Below are positions 37,157 through 46,816 of a stretch of 64,000 nucleotides of DNA, one piece after another. Under the pieces are notes generated by a model. The model did not search any database and was not told the origin of the DNA. It saw only the letters and a program-made list of their open reading frames with translations. The translations under genes and the position numbers were made by a program. The DNA comes from Tumebacillus permanentifrigoris (lineage in GTDB: Bacteria > Bacillota > Bacilli > Tumebacillales > Tumebacillaceae), in the NCBI RefSeq assembly GCF_003148565.1, contig NZ_QGGL01000021.1:1-64000 (forward strand), written 5' to 3'. Position 1 is the stretch's first letter. Each line of letters starts with the position of its first letter.

Positions 37157-37216
37157 TTGGATCACCTCTTTGTCTAGTATGGGCGTGACGGTGCCGTTCT
37201 ATAGGGGGGCTTGGCT

Positions 37217-37600
37217 TTGAACGATCAGGTGAGGGAGTTTCTGCGCCTCTTTAATGAAGAGCGCGATTTCTATGAGTGTCACGAGCTGTTCGAATTGGCG
37301 TGGAAGGCGGAGTCGCAAGAGCCGCTCAAGTCGTTCTACAAGGCACTGGTCCAAGTTGCCACGGCCCAGTTCAAAATCAACCAAGGCTACTTGCGCGGCT
37401 TCCGCAAGTTGTATGCATATTGCTTCAGCACGCTGGAAGCTCTGCCCGATGTCTACCAAGGTCTCGACATCGCCCGTCTGCGGCTCGAATTCACGGCGCA
37501 ATTGGCGCTGTTGCCTGCGGTGGATAGCATTGAACCGGGGTCGTATCGTGAATATGGATTGGATTACCTGACTCTGGGTGTGCAGGAGTTCTACGTCTGA
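37217..37600 (+). CDS. DUF309 family protein (YpuF-like)
   Basis: 127 residues, all-alpha. The motif FNEERDFYECHELFELAWK near residues 13-31 and the following ALVQVATAQFKINQGYLRGFRKL are the hallmark of DUF309. Bacillus carries it as YpuF; biochemical role unknown. TTG 37217 is 7 bases after GGGGGG; TTG 37211 is too close to the ribosome site. It is probably co-transcribed with mrfB 50 bases downstream. Confidence 0.85.
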   Translation: MNDQVREFLRLFNEERDFYECHELFELAWKAESQEPLKSFYKALVQVATAQFKINQGYLRGFRKLYAYCFSTLEALPDVYQGLDIARLRLEFTAQLALLPAVDSIEPGSYREYGLDYLTLGVQEFYV

Positions 37601-37651
37601 TCTCGAATATATGTTCGGATCTGAAAGTGACGGAAAAGGGGGCCACCGCCG

Positions 37652-39046
37652 ATGCGCAGTCTTCGCGATCGCTTGAAAACATATAGGAAGGACGTCGCCT
37701 CTGAAGGTACGGCGGTGGCTACGGAAACGAACGCTGCGACATCCTCTGAGCGGACGGGGGCGGCACTCGAAACACATTGTGATGTGGACGGAACGGGTGC
37801 CTTTTTTTCGGATCGTCTTGATTCGGCGACGCTTGAGACGCTTTTATCTGAAGCGGAAGCACAGACCCATGGTCTGCCGGAGTCCGCGTTGGAAGTGGTG
37901 ATTCCGGGAACGGTGGAGCAGACGCCATTTGGCCCGTGTTATTACAGGGATGTTAGGTTTGATGTGCTCTCGTTGCATGGGCATTATCCACTGTCTCGCA
38001 CCCGACATTTGCCGCTGTCTGTCCTGCAGAAAGTCTGCAAGGTGAAAAAAGCAGACGCCCTCTCGTGGGAGGACATCTGCTTTTTTGATACGGAGACGAC
38101 GGGCTTGGGCTCGGGCGCGGGGAACTTTATTTTTTTGTTTGGTTTGGGGTTTTATGATGAGGACGAGTTTGTGGTGCGCCAGTATTTTTTGCGCGAATAT
38201 GCGGAGGAGCGGGCGCTGCTCTGGTCGCTGCGCGAATTGTTGGGTCGGTTTCGGGCGATGGTTTCGTTCAATGGCAAAGGTTTTGACTGGAAATTGCTCG
38301 AAACTCGCTATACGATGGCTAGACTTGATCTGGAACAGACCGTCCACTTGGACCTCCTGCCACCTGCTCGTCGTCTTTGGAAAAAAGTCCTCGCCAACTG
38401 CCGCCTGATCACGCTGGAACAGGAGATTCTCGGGTTCGCTCGCGTCGATGACACGCCGGGCGCGATGGCACCGGAACTGTACTTTGCCTACCAGACTGAT
38501 TTGGACGCGCGGCGGTTGACCGGGATCTTCACGCACAACGTACATGACATCCTGACGCTTGTGACGCTGTCGCATCATATCGGGCAGTTGGTCGAGGAAC
38601 CCTTGCAAGCGGCGACGCACCCGGAGGAGCTTTTTGGGTTGTCGAGGTGGTATGAGGAGTGGTCGCAGGGTGAATTTAGCGAGGCTTGTCTGGTGCGCGT
38701 GACGGAGATGGAGGAGCGCGAAGAGTATGCGAGAGAAGCGCTCTGGAAGCTCTCCTTACATTACAAACGCCTCCAGCGCCATGACAAAGCCGCTCTGCTC
38801 TGGCACGACCTCCTGACCGGCCCCGCTCTCTGGCAAACAGCTCCGCGGGTGGAGCTGGCGAAGTACTATGAACACAAAGTCCGCGATTATCAACAAGCGC
38901 TGTCACTGACGGTCGAGACTCTTGAACGCGTGCAGGCCCGCAAACTCGCGTTGCGGTCGCTTGCGGTCGACCACGAACTGGCGGAACTCAATCATCGCCG
39001 CGAGCGGCTTTTGAGGAAGCTACAGAGGGAGGTGCAACACCGATGA
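37652..39046 (+). CDS. mrfB: RNase H-like 3'-5' exonuclease with TPR region, MrfB/YprB family
   Basis: 464 residues. After a variable N terminus, the DEDD-type exonuclease domain begins with FFDTETTGLGSG (Asp146, Glu148). It continues with SFNGKGFDWKLLETRY (second Asp), a DLLPPARRLWKKV segment and HNVHDILTLVTLSHHI (last Asp region). The C-terminal third has TPR-like helices. Bacillus MrfB is the nuclease partner of MrfA helicase in mitomycin-damage repair; there the genes are adjacent, here they are separated by about 2.9 kb. The HAD gene downstream overlaps by 4 bases (ATGA), so they form an operon. Confidence 0.9.
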   Translation: MRSLRDRLKTYRKDVASEGTAVATETNAATSSERTGAALETHCDVDGTGAFFSDRLDSATLETLLSEAEAQTHGLPESALEVVIPGTVEQTPFGPCYYRDVRFDVLSLHGHYPLSRTRHLPLSVLQKVCKVKKADALSWEDICFFDTETTGLGSGAGNFIFLFGLGFYDEDEFVVRQYFLREYAEERALLWSLRELLGRFRAMVSFNGKGFDWKLLETRYTMARLDLEQTVHLDLLPPARRLWKKVLANCRLITLEQEILGFARVDDTPGAMAPELYFAYQTDLDARRLTGIFTHNVHDILTLVTLSHHIGQLVEEPLQAATHPEELFGLSRWYEEWSQGEFSEACLVRVTEMEEREEYAREALWKLSLHYKRLQRHDKAALLWHDLLTGPALWQTAPRVELAKYYEHKVRDYQQALSLTVETLERVQARKLALRSLAVDHELAELNHRRERLLRKLQREVQHR

Positions 39047-39735
39047 AACGATTGTTGCTATGGGACATTGACGGGACGCTGATGCATTGCCGAGGCTGTG
39101 GGAAACGCGCGATGGAGCAGGCTTTTGAACAGGTCTATGGGATTGCCGACGCCTTCCACGGGATCGGCATGGCGGGCGGTCTCGATCTGCATTTTATCGA
39201 GGGCGCTTTTGCCAAGCATGCACTTCCCAATGCGGAGGCGGACATGCCGCAATTTCTCGATCTCTACTATAAACTGTTGCAACGAGAAGCGGACAGCGAG
39301 GACAACATCCTGCTCCCTGGGGTCGTCTCGATCCTCGAACACACGCTTCATGAACCCGCGTGGTACAACGCGCTTGGGACAGGGAACTTTGAACGCGGTG
39401 CTCGCATCAAACTCGATGTGCACGATCTCAATTCCTACTTCCCGGTCGGCGGCTTCTGCGAGGTCGCGGTGGACCGTTCGGTGATGCTCCAAAAGGGCGT
39501 CGACAACGCGTCTGCCCATTACAACATCTCCTTTTCCCCAGAGCAAGTCGTGGTGATCGGGGATACTGACAAAGACATTCAGGCTGCCCGCGCCATCGGC
39601 GCCCAAGTCGTTGCTGTCGCGACCGGAGGCTGTACGTATGAAACGCTCGAAGCGCTACACCCAGACCTCCTGCTGCGCGACTTCTCAGAGCCGAGCGCTC
39701 TCTATGCCTTTCTGCTGAAAAATAGTGTAAAATAA
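39043..39735 (+). CDS. HAD-superfamily hydrolase
   Basis: 230 residues. HAD motif I LLLWDIDGTLM (nucleophile Asp8, acid Asp10), motif II Thr in NALGTGN, motif III Lys region and motif IV VVVIGDTDKDIQAARAIGAQVVAVATG. The cap domain between motifs I and II is of the phosphoglycolate-phosphatase (beta-PGM) type. Likely a small-molecule phosphatase; the physiological substrate cannot be assigned. It overlaps mrfB by 4 bases. Confidence 0.9.
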   Translation: MKRLLLWDIDGTLMHCRGCGKRAMEQAFEQVYGIADAFHGIGMAGGLDLHFIEGAFAKHALPNAEADMPQFLDLYYKLLQREADSEDNILLPGVVSILEHTLHEPAWYNALGTGNFERGARIKLDVHDLNSYFPVGGFCEVAVDRSVMLQKGVDNASAHYNISFSPEQVVVIGDTDKDIQAARAIGAQVVAVATGGCTYETLEALHPDLLLRDFSEPSALYAFLLKNSVK

Positions 39736-39761
39736 AAGCAAATAAAATATGAGGTGATCCT

Positions 39762-41030
39762 GTGTCCACAGCCATCGAGAATTCCATCATTACCGACCTC
39801 AAACTTGCCCCGCAGGGCAAGCTGAAAATCGACTGGGTCGCGCAGCACATGCCGCTTTTGAACACCTTGAAGGAAGAGTTCGAACGCGAGCTGCCGTTCA
39901 AGGGCAAGAAGGTCGTCATCTGTCTCCATCTGGAAGCGAAAACCGCGTACCTCGCCCTCGTCGTCAAAGCGGGCGGTGCCGACGTGACCGTCTGCGCGTC
40001 CAATGTGCTCTCTACCCAAGACGATGTTGTCGCAGCACTCGTTGACGCTGGCGTCACCGCGTTTGCCAAGTACGGCGCATCTGAAGAAGAGTACCATCTG
40101 CACATCAACAAAGCGCTCGATACCAACCCGGATATCATCATTGATGATGGCGGCGATCTCGTGTCCACCCTACATAGCGACCCGGCTCGCGCAGAACAAC
40201 TGAAAAACATCCAAGGCGGCTGTGAAGAAACCACGACCGGGATTCTCCGTCTAAAAGCGCTCGCGAATGAAGGCAACCTCAAGTTCCCGATGGTTGCGGT
40301 CAACGATGCGTTCTGCAAATACCTGTTCGACAACCGCTATGGCACAGGCCAATCGGTTTGGGATGGCATCATGCGCACCACCAATCTCGTCGTCGCGGGC
40401 AAAACCGCCGTCATCGTCGGCTACGGCTGGTGTGGCAAAGGGTGCGCGATGCGTGCCAAAGGTCTGGGCGCACGTGTCATCGTCACCGAAATCGACCCGA
40501 TCAAGGCTGTGGAAGCCATCATGGATGGCCACGAAGTCATGCCGATCGTCGAAGCGGCGAAGCACGGCGATTTCTACATCACCGTGACGGGCAACAAGGA
40601 TTGCATCACCCGTGAAGCGTTCGAAGTCATGAAGGATGGCGCGATCCTCTGCAATGCCGGCCACTTCGACGTGGAAATCTCCAAACCGGACCTCAACGCC
40701 CTCGCTGTGCAGACCCGCGAAGTGCGCCGCAACATCCAAGAATACACCTTCGCAGACAACCGCCGCGTGTTCCTGCTCGCAGAAGGCCGCCTCGTCAACC
40801 TCGCTGCTGGTGATGGTCACCCGGCTGAAGTTATGGACATGACCTTCGCCCTGCAAGCGCTCGGCCTGCGTTGGATCTCCGAAAACGGTCGCTCGATGGA
40901 ACCGAACGTCTACTCCGTTCCGGCGGAGATGGACCGTTATGTCGCAGAACTGCGCCTGAAGACTTGGAATGTTGGCATCGACAAGCTCTCCGATGAGCAA
41001 GCGCGTTACCTGAACTCGTGGGCTGAATAG
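39762..41030 (+). CDS. ahcY: Adenosylhomocysteinase
   Basis: NAD-dependent hydrolysis of S-adenosylhomocysteine to adenosine and homocysteine in the methyl cycle. 422 residues; conserved CLHLEAKTAYLA near the N terminus, DDGGDLVSTLH, GGCEETTTGILRLKAL, Lys/Asp region FPMVAVNDAFCKYLFDNRYGTGQS, NAD-binding VVAGKTAVIVGYGWCGKGCAMRAKGLGARVIVTEIDP, and the closing lysine-containing C-terminal region. Start GTG 39762 follows GAGGTGATC. This type is absent from many Bacillus, which use Pfs/LuxS, so its presence is a useful taxonomic marker. Confidence 0.96.
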   Translation: MSTAIENSIITDLKLAPQGKLKIDWVAQHMPLLNTLKEEFERELPFKGKKVVICLHLEAKTAYLALVVKAGGADVTVCASNVLSTQDDVVAALVDAGVTAFAKYGASEEEYHLHINKALDTNPDIIIDDGGDLVSTLHSDPARAEQLKNIQGGCEETTTGILRLKALANEGNLKFPMVAVNDAFCKYLFDNRYGTGQSVWDGIMRTTNLVVAGKTAVIVGYGWCGKGCAMRAKGLGARVIVTEIDPIKAVEAIMDGHEVMPIVEAAKHGDFYITVTGNKDCITREAFEVMKDGAILCNAGHFDVEISKPDLNALAVQTREVRRNIQEYTFADNRRVFLLAEGRLVNLAAGDGHPAEVMDMTFALQALGLRWISENGRSMEPNVYSVPAEMDRYVAELRLKTWNVGIDKLSDEQARYLNSWAE

Positions 41031-41065
41031 ACTGGTTCGAAGACACTGGAGAGGGGGAGAGACAC

Positions 41066-41794
41066 ATGAGGCCGATCATTGGGGTTTCCGGCAAGTTAGT
41101 CAACCACCCGAATCCGAGCAGTCCGCGCGGCTGTTTCTTGGCAGAGGGCTACACCAACGGGTTGGCAGAGACGGGCGGGATTCCGTTCATCATCCCGTAC
41201 TTGGAGCGCGAGGAGGACGTCCGTGCTCTCGCGGCCCGACTCGATGGACTGCTGCTCTCGGGTGGCGTCGACATCACGCCTACATCGTTTGGCGAACAAC
41301 CGGCGACTGGACTTGGTGAGATCTGCCCGGAACGCGACTGGATTGAAGCGATTCTGTTCGATGAGATGCAAAAGCAAGGCAAGCCGGTGCTCGGCATCTG
41401 CCGTGGCATGCAGGTGATCAACGTCTTCCTCGGCGGCACGCTGATTCAAGATCTGGCGTCGCAAAAGCAAGGGGATCTGATCCAACACGACCAGCGTGCC
41501 CCCCACTGGTACCCAGGTCACCATGTCACGCTCGAAGCAGGCACGCAGATGCACCGCATCTTCGAAGGCATCGACCGGCTCGGCGTGAACACGTTCCATC
41601 ACCAAGCGGTGCGCGATCTGGCACCGGGCTTGGTGGTGACGGCGGTCGCTGACGATGGTGTGATCGAAGCCTACGAACGTCCGGATGGCCCGTTCCTCGT
41701 CGCCGTGCAATGGCACCCGGAACTGATGTGGCACAAGGACCGCACGTTCCTCAAGCTGTTCCGCGCTTTTGTAGAAGCCTGCGAACAACGCTAA
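41066..41794 (+). CDS. Gamma-glutamyl-gamma-aminobutyrate hydrolase-like class I amidotransferase peptidase (C26)
   Basis: 242 residues of the PuuD/peptidase C26 family. Nucleophile Cys112 in LGICRGMQVINVFLGGTL, catalytic His-Glu in AVQWHPELMW, and the N-terminal PIIGVSG. Members cleave gamma-glutamyl amide bonds (gamma-Glu-GABA, folate or other gamma-Glu conjugates). The puu pathway genes are not nearby, so the substrate is uncertain. ATG 41066 follows GAGAGGGGGAGAG. Confidence 0.9.
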   Translation: MRPIIGVSGKLVNHPNPSSPRGCFLAEGYTNGLAETGGIPFIIPYLEREEDVRALAARLDGLLLSGGVDITPTSFGEQPATGLGEICPERDWIEAILFDEMQKQGKPVLGICRGMQVINVFLGGTLIQDLASQKQGDLIQHDQRAPHWYPGHHVTLEAGTQMHRIFEGIDRLGVNTFHHQAVRDLAPGLVVTAVADDGVIEAYERPDGPFLVAVQWHPELMWHKDRTFLKLFRAFVEACEQR

Positions 41795-41806
41795 CTGCGC
41801 GCAGTC

Positions 41807-41850
41807 AAAAGAGACCTTCATCGCCCATGCGGCGGTGAGGGTCTTTTTTT
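41807..41850 (+). terminator. Terminator after the C26 peptidase gene
   Basis: AAAAGAGACC...CGCC pairs with GGCG...GGTCTTTTTTT with small internal mismatches. Confidence 0.8.
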
Positions 41851-41887
41851 GTTACAATGGATTTAAAAATGAGGGAGGGCTTTCCCC

Positions 41888-43069
41888 ATGCGTGAACAGA
41901 TCGCCACTCGCATCCGCGAGTTGCACCCCAAGTTAGTGGAACGCCGCCGGGACTTCCACCAGCACCCAGAACTCGGCTTCCAAGAATACCGCACTTCGAA
42001 AATCGTCGCCGACTGGCTGACTGAACTAGGACTCGAAGTTTGTACCGGCGTTGCCAAGACGGGTGTCGTCGCCCGCCTGCGCGGTGGCAAGCCTGGTCGG
42101 ACCATCGCACTGCGTGCCGATATGGACGCACTGCCGATTCAAGACGTGAAGACTTGCGAGTACAAGTCCACCGTCCCTGGCATGATGCACGCTTGCGGTC
42201 ATGATGCCCACACCACGATGGTGCTCGGGGCCGCGTCTGTGCTCGCCGGGATGCGCGATCAATTGGAAGGCGATGTCGTGTTTCTGTTCCAACCAGCGGA
42301 GGAAGGTCCTGGCGGTGCCGAACCGATGATCGCTGAGGGCGCGCTCGCAGGCGTCGACTTCATCCTCGGTCAGCACATGGCGCCCGTCTATCCAGCCGGC
42401 TACATGGCGGTCGCAGAACGCGAGGCGATGGCAGCGGCCGATGAGTTCACGCTGCGCATCCTCGGCACCGGTGGGCACGGGGCCTACCCGCATATGACTG
42501 TCGACGCTGTGCAGATCACCGCACAAGTGATCACCGGCCTCCAAACGGTCGTCGCCCGCCAAGTGGACCCGTTGCAATCGGCGGTGTTGACGATCGGCAC
42601 GATCAAAGGCGGCTATCGCTACAATGTCATCGCCGATGTTGTGGAGATGACCGGCACCGTGCGCACGTTCGACGGTCTGTTGCGCGAGGAGATCCCCAAG
42701 CGCATGGAGCAGATCATCGACGGCATCACCAAGGCGTATGGCGCACGCTATGAACTCGACTATCAGTTCCACTATCCCGCAGTGCTCAACCATACGGTCG
42801 CCGTCGATCTGATGCGTCGCGTCGCGACGGATGTACTGGGCCGTGAGCATGTGCTGGAAGCACCACCGTCGATGGGCGGCGAGGACTTTGCCTACTTCCT
42901 GCAAAAAGTGCCTGGTTGTTTCTACTGGCTGGGATGCAAACACCCGGAACCTGTGCATGTCGGCTATAACATTCACCATCCTGGCTTTGACATCGACGAG
43001 GAATCGCTCTTCTACGGAGTACAACTGATGGTTGAAGGGGCTCTTACCTATTTGAAAGAAAGTAATTAA
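41888..43069 (+). CDS. M20-family amidohydrolase
   Basis: 393-residue metallo-amidohydrolase of the hippurate hydrolase/N-acyl-amino-acid deacylase type. RRDFHQHPELGFQE near residue 20, the metal-binding MMHACGHDAHTTMVLGAA near 100, QPAEEGPGGAEPM near 137, GGHGAYPH in the dimerisation domain and C-terminal MGGEDFAYFL. Cytoplasmic, no signal peptide. Natural substrate (N-acetyl-diaminopimelate, N-acyl-Cys, hippurate or IAA-like conjugates) cannot be chosen from sequence. ATG 41888 follows GAGGGAGGG. Confidence 0.92.
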   Translation: MREQIATRIRELHPKLVERRRDFHQHPELGFQEYRTSKIVADWLTELGLEVCTGVAKTGVVARLRGGKPGRTIALRADMDALPIQDVKTCEYKSTVPGMMHACGHDAHTTMVLGAASVLAGMRDQLEGDVVFLFQPAEEGPGGAEPMIAEGALAGVDFILGQHMAPVYPAGYMAVAEREAMAAADEFTLRILGTGGHGAYPHMTVDAVQITAQVITGLQTVVARQVDPLQSAVLTIGTIKGGYRYNVIADVVEMTGTVRTFDGLLREEIPKRMEQIIDGITKAYGARYELDYQFHYPAVLNHTVAVDLMRRVATDVLGREHVLEAPPSMGGEDFAYFLQKVPGCFYWLGCKHPEPVHVGYNIHHPGFDIDEESLFYGVQLMVEGALTYLKESN

Positions 43070-43080
43070 AATTTTAACCA

Positions 43081-43118
43081 AAAATAAGCTGTGCGGCCTC
43101 GCGCAGGGCTTATTTTTT
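43081..43118 (+). terminator. Terminator of the M20 gene
   Basis: AATAAGC-TGTGCG pairs with CGCGCA-GGCTTATT and is followed by T8. Confidence 0.82.
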
Positions 43119-43250
43119 TTACCATTGCATAAAAAACAGGAAATTCCGAAGAAAACGAAGATTGCATATATATGAAATGCTTCAATAATGTTATAATCTC
43201 TCCTAGATAGCAAATTCTGCTACACGACTGCTCAGGGTAAGGGTTGTGTT

Positions 43251-43277
43251 TTGACAAACTTTACGAGTTTGTACGAT
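43251..43277 (+). promoter_or_regulatory. Putative vpr-like promoter with an operator-like palindrome
   Basis: TTGACA (43251-43256) is followed 15 bp later by TACGAT (43272-43277). A perfect 7-bp palindrome, ACAAACT-ttacg-AGTTTGT (43254-43272), spans the spacer, suggesting a repressor operator. An alternative TATAAT lies at 43192-43197 further upstream. Confidence 0.45.
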
Positions 43278-43321
43278 TTGCAATCATAGAGCTTTATTTC
43301 TTTTAGAATGGGGAGATATAA

Positions 43322-46300
43322 GTGAAAAAGAAAACAATGCAGAAGGTTTCTTCTCTCGCGCTTGCTTCCACGATCGTGGTCGCCGGCCTGCCCTTCCACA
43401 GTGTGGCAGGAGCAGCAACCGTTACCAGCGTTGCAACCAACTTGAATAAACAGGTTACTCAGAACAGTATCGCGACAGGTGGCTTCATCTCGCCGAACCT
43501 CGACACTGCATCGACTGCAAAAGTGAAAGTGCTCGTGCAAATGAGCGCTCAGCCGACTGCAGTAGGTCGCTACGCGTCAAGCCAAGGCAACAGTGCGTTC
43601 GCAGCTGAATCCACGGAAAGTGCGATCAAGGCACAGCAAGCGTCTGTCGTCAGCACCGCCAAAGCAAAAGGAATCGACCTGACCGTCAACTACCAGTTCA
43701 ACACGGTACTGAACGGCATGGAAGTTACCATTGAAGCGAACAAAATTCCGGAACTGGCGAAGATCCCGGGCGTTGTCTCGGTCTTTGAAAACAAAACCTA
43801 CTACGCCATTCCGGATGAGCAAGCGGATCTCAGCGATCCGAACAATGTCAACTTTGACATCACCCCGCTTTCTCAGGTGGGCGCTCCAGCAGTATGGGCG
43901 AAGGGCATCACAGGTGCAGGTCTGAAAGTCGGCGTTATCGACACCGGCGTTGACTACATGCACCCGGACTTGGCACCGGCTTTCAAAGGCGGTTTTGACT
44001 CCTTCTTCCAAGATAGCGACCCGTATGAAGAAGGTCCTGTTGAGAAGGATGTTGACCCGTATGGCACTGGTTTTGAAGGGACGAGCCACGGTACCCACGT
44101 ATCGGGTACGATCGCGGGTCATGCTGCGAACGGCACTTCTGACATCGTGCAAAAAGGCGTCGCGTATGAAGCAGACCTCTATGTCTACAAAGTACTGGGC
44201 CGCAACCCGGTAACCGGTCGTTCCTCTGGTTCGTCCGCACAAGTCATCGACGGGATCGAACGTGCTGTCAAGGACGGTATGGACGTCATCAACTTGTCGC
44301 TGGGCTCCGATGCGGAGAAGGACCCGAACTCTCCGGATGCAATCGCGATCAACAACGCGGTACTGGCGGGCGTAACCGCTGTTATCGCCAACGGCAACGC
44401 GGCTGACAAAGTCCCAGGCCAATACTACTACTCGATGGGCTCCCCGGCGTCCTCGCAACTGGCGATCTCCGTCGGTGCGACGACCAGCCCGGCGAACCAC
44501 TACGATGCAACGACGAAGAGCTCCTTTGATGCAGCGCTTGACTACAACCTGAAAGTCATGGGTTGGGGCACTGGCAAGGAAAACTTCGGGGATATCCTCG
44601 GCATCAACCCGAACGATGCTGTGTACGTAGGCCTCGGCAAACCGGGCGACTACGAAAGCGTAGACGTCACTGGGAAAGTTGTGCTCGTCTCGCGTGGTGA
44701 CATTCCGTTTGTTGATAAAATCAAAAACGCGAAACATCACGGCGCCAAAGCCATCCTCATCTTCAACGGTATCAACACATTGGTAAACGATGTTTCCGTG
44801 CCGAACCTCGCAGAGAACATCGCGGGCCGTGATGGCAACATCGGTGCGACCGCATACGTAGGGGACAGCTTCGAGTTCATTCCGGCATTCGATATGTCGG
44901 GTAAGGAAGGCCGTGCACTGGCACGACAAATTCTGGCGAACCAAGCGACCCCGCTGCAATTCACATTTGGCGCAGACTTCCCGAAATCGGTGGTTGCAGG
45001 CGATACGATGGCAACCTTCTCCTCCCGCGGACCGGCATCTGACGGCAGCTTCGGCATCAAGCCAGACATCACCGCACCGGGCGTGAACATCCTCTCGACC
45101 TGGCCGGCTTACAAGAAATACAACGAAGATGCAAATTACGACCAAGCGTACAACCGCATCTCCGGCACTTCGATGGCGACCCCGCACGTAGCAGGTCTCG
45201 CCCTGTTGATCAAACAAGCGCACCCGGATTGGACTCCGTTCGATATCCGCGCTGCACTGGCGAACACCGCAGATGAGATCTCCGATGCAACTGGCAAGCT
45301 GTACGATGTGTACTCGCAAGGTGGCGGTCGTGCAAACGTTGCAAAAGCGGTCGAAACGAATGCAGTTCTGCAAACGGTCGATGCGCTGACGATCCTCGAC
45401 AAAAACCTGCAACCGCAACAAGTGATCAACTACAACGACAACGCAAGCTTCGGCTTGATGGCGGCAGGAAGCGCTGCAAAAGTCGAAACCTTGCAACTGA
45501 AAAACACAGGTGCGGATGCTCTTACGTACACCGCTTCTGTCAAAATGCACGCCAGCGTAACGTCCGATCCGGGTCACCCGGTGGCAACGCCGAATGTGAA
45601 CAACATCGAAGCTGTCTTGACGGGCGTCGATGCAAACAGCATGATCTCGGCTGCTGGTCATACCGCTACACAATTCGGCCTCAGCGTGAAACCGAAGGCT
45701 GGCGCAGTTGATGGCGTCTATGAAGGCGAAATTCTGCTCGAAGCTGCCAACGGCATCGTTGCAGGCGCACCGTCCCTGCACATCCCGTTCGTCGTCCATG
45801 TGGGCACAAAAGCGGAAGATACCGGATTTGGCGTTCAAGAAGCAACCCTCAGCCATGTCAACATCTCGCCGTACAACCCGACCGACGTCAGCTTCCGACT
45901 CACGGCAGATGACATCAACCATCTGGAACTGAATGTCTATGACCTGAACGATGATTTTGTAGGCACGCTTGCTGAACAAGGAACCAAGGATGCAAAAGGC
46001 GTCTACACGATGATCGCTCCGGGTCTGAAAACCTTCACCGGTATCGATGGTAGCTACACCGATGGCACCCTCGATGCACAAGGTAAAAAAGTCGTCAAAC
46101 ACTTGAAACCGGGCATGTACAAGCTCGAAGTGAACGCGAACTACCTCGACAACACCGGCAAGAGCTTGGGCGGTTACCAAACCTACAAGACTTTCGGTGT
46201 TCTGGATTCCGCGCTCAACCTCTCGAACGTAACCAACACCACCGAACTTCAAGCTCCGGTTCTGACGCTGCCGTCCTCTCCGGACCTGCAGTTTGCGGTC

Positions 46301-46798
46301 ACCAAGTCCAGCCAAGCGGAGTACATCGGCAACGATGGTATCCTCAAAAAGCTCCCGACTGTCGGTACGCTTGCTGTTGACTTGACGGTCAGCGTGTCAG
46401 CGACTGCGAATCCGTCCGTCAAAACGGAAGTCAACGTCAAGGTCTTCCTCGGCGCGAATTCGACCAAGCCGTTCCTGATCAGCTCCGGCTCGCTCGATCG
46501 AACCCACGGTCTGGTAGCGAAAGTCAAAATTGTAACGAAATCGGATAAAAACAGAGCTCTCAACCTGAATGTCGGCCCGGATGTCGGCCCGGCTGTCACG
46601 GTCTTCCAGCTGATGAAAGGTTCGACCCCGGTCAACCTGATCGCTGTCACCAAAGGTAGCATGAGCACCGATGAAGTGACCGCTCAATTCCAAGTAACCG
46701 GTAGCGACTACTGGGTACAAGCTTACGTGGTTGACTCGATTGACAGTGTCATCACCAGCGTCCCGACCTTCTTGGGCGATCGCGTAGAACTGAAATAG
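43322..46798 (+). CDS. Secreted subtilisin-family serine protease (Vpr-like, with PA domain)
   Basis: 1158-residue secreted S8 protease. It has a signal peptide (MKKKTMQKVSSLALASTIVVAG...), an I9-type propeptide inhibitor (about 60-165), and a subtilase domain with catalytic Asp207 in VGVIDTGVDYMHPD, His256 in TSHGTHVSGTIAGH and Ser617 in SGTSMATPHVAGLALL. A PA domain is inserted between His and Ser (about 430-500, GKVVLVSRGDIPFVDKI...AKAILIFNG). The remaining 480 residues are beta-rich (Fn3-like) domains. This order matches Bacillus Vpr. GTG 43322 follows GGGGAG. It is probably extracellular or wall-bound and active in nutrient scavenging or maturation of secreted peptides. Confidence 0.94.
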   Translation: MKKKTMQKVSSLALASTIVVAGLPFHSVAGAATVTSVATNLNKQVTQNSIATGGFISPNLDTASTAKVKVLVQMSAQPTAVGRYASSQGNSAFAAESTESAIKAQQASVVSTAKAKGIDLTVNYQFNTVLNGMEVTIEANKIPELAKIPGVVSVFENKTYYAIPDEQADLSDPNNVNFDITPLSQVGAPAVWAKGITGAGLKVGVIDTGVDYMHPDLAPAFKGGFDSFFQDSDPYEEGPVEKDVDPYGTGFEGTSHGTHVSGTIAGHAANGTSDIVQKGVAYEADLYVYKVLGRNPVTGRSSGSSAQVIDGIERAVKDGMDVINLSLGSDAEKDPNSPDAIAINNAVLAGVTAVIANGNAADKVPGQYYYSMGSPASSQLAISVGATTSPANHYDATTKSSFDAALDYNLKVMGWGTGKENFGDILGINPNDAVYVGLGKPGDYESVDVTGKVVLVSRGDIPFVDKIKNAKHHGAKAILIFNGINTLVNDVSVPNLAENIAGRDGNIGATAYVGDSFEFIPAFDMSGKEGRALARQILANQATPLQFTFGADFPKSVVAGDTMATFSSRGPASDGSFGIKPDITAPGVNILSTWPAYKKYNEDANYDQAYNRISGTSMATPHVAGLALLIKQAHPDWTPFDIRAALANTADEISDATGKLYDVYSQGGGRANVAKAVETNAVLQTVDALTILDKNLQPQQVINYNDNASFGLMAAGSAAKVETLQLKNTGADALTYTASVKMHASVTSDPGHPVATPNVNNIEAVLTGVDANSMISAAGHTATQFGLSVKPKAGAVDGVYEGEILLEAANGIVAGAPSLHIPFVVHVGTKAEDTGFGVQEATLSHVNISPYNPTDVSFRLTADDINHLELNVYDLNDDFVGTLAEQGTKDAKGVYTMIAPGLKTFTGIDGSYTDGTLDAQGKKVVKHLKPGMYKLEVNANYLDNTGKSLGGYQTYKTFGVLDSALNLSNVTNTTELQAPVLTLPSSPDLQFAVTKSSQAEYIGNDGILKKLPTVGTLAVDLTVSVSATANPSVKTEVNVKVFLGANSTKPFLISSGSLDRTHGLVAKVKIVTKSDKNRALNLNVGPDVGPAVTVFQLMKGSTPVNLIAVTKGSMSTDEVTAQFQVTGSDYWVQAYVVDSIDSVITSVPTFLGDRVELK

Positions 46799-46816
46799 TC
46801 GGAAGTCAGGAGTTGC

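Noticed and set aside
43577-46315. 912-codon open frame antisense to the subtilase gene
   Set aside because: Mirror of a GC-rich coding frame; the plus-strand subtilase has all catalytic motifs and a signal peptide, and the antisense product has Arg/Val/Asp-rich non-protein-like composition.
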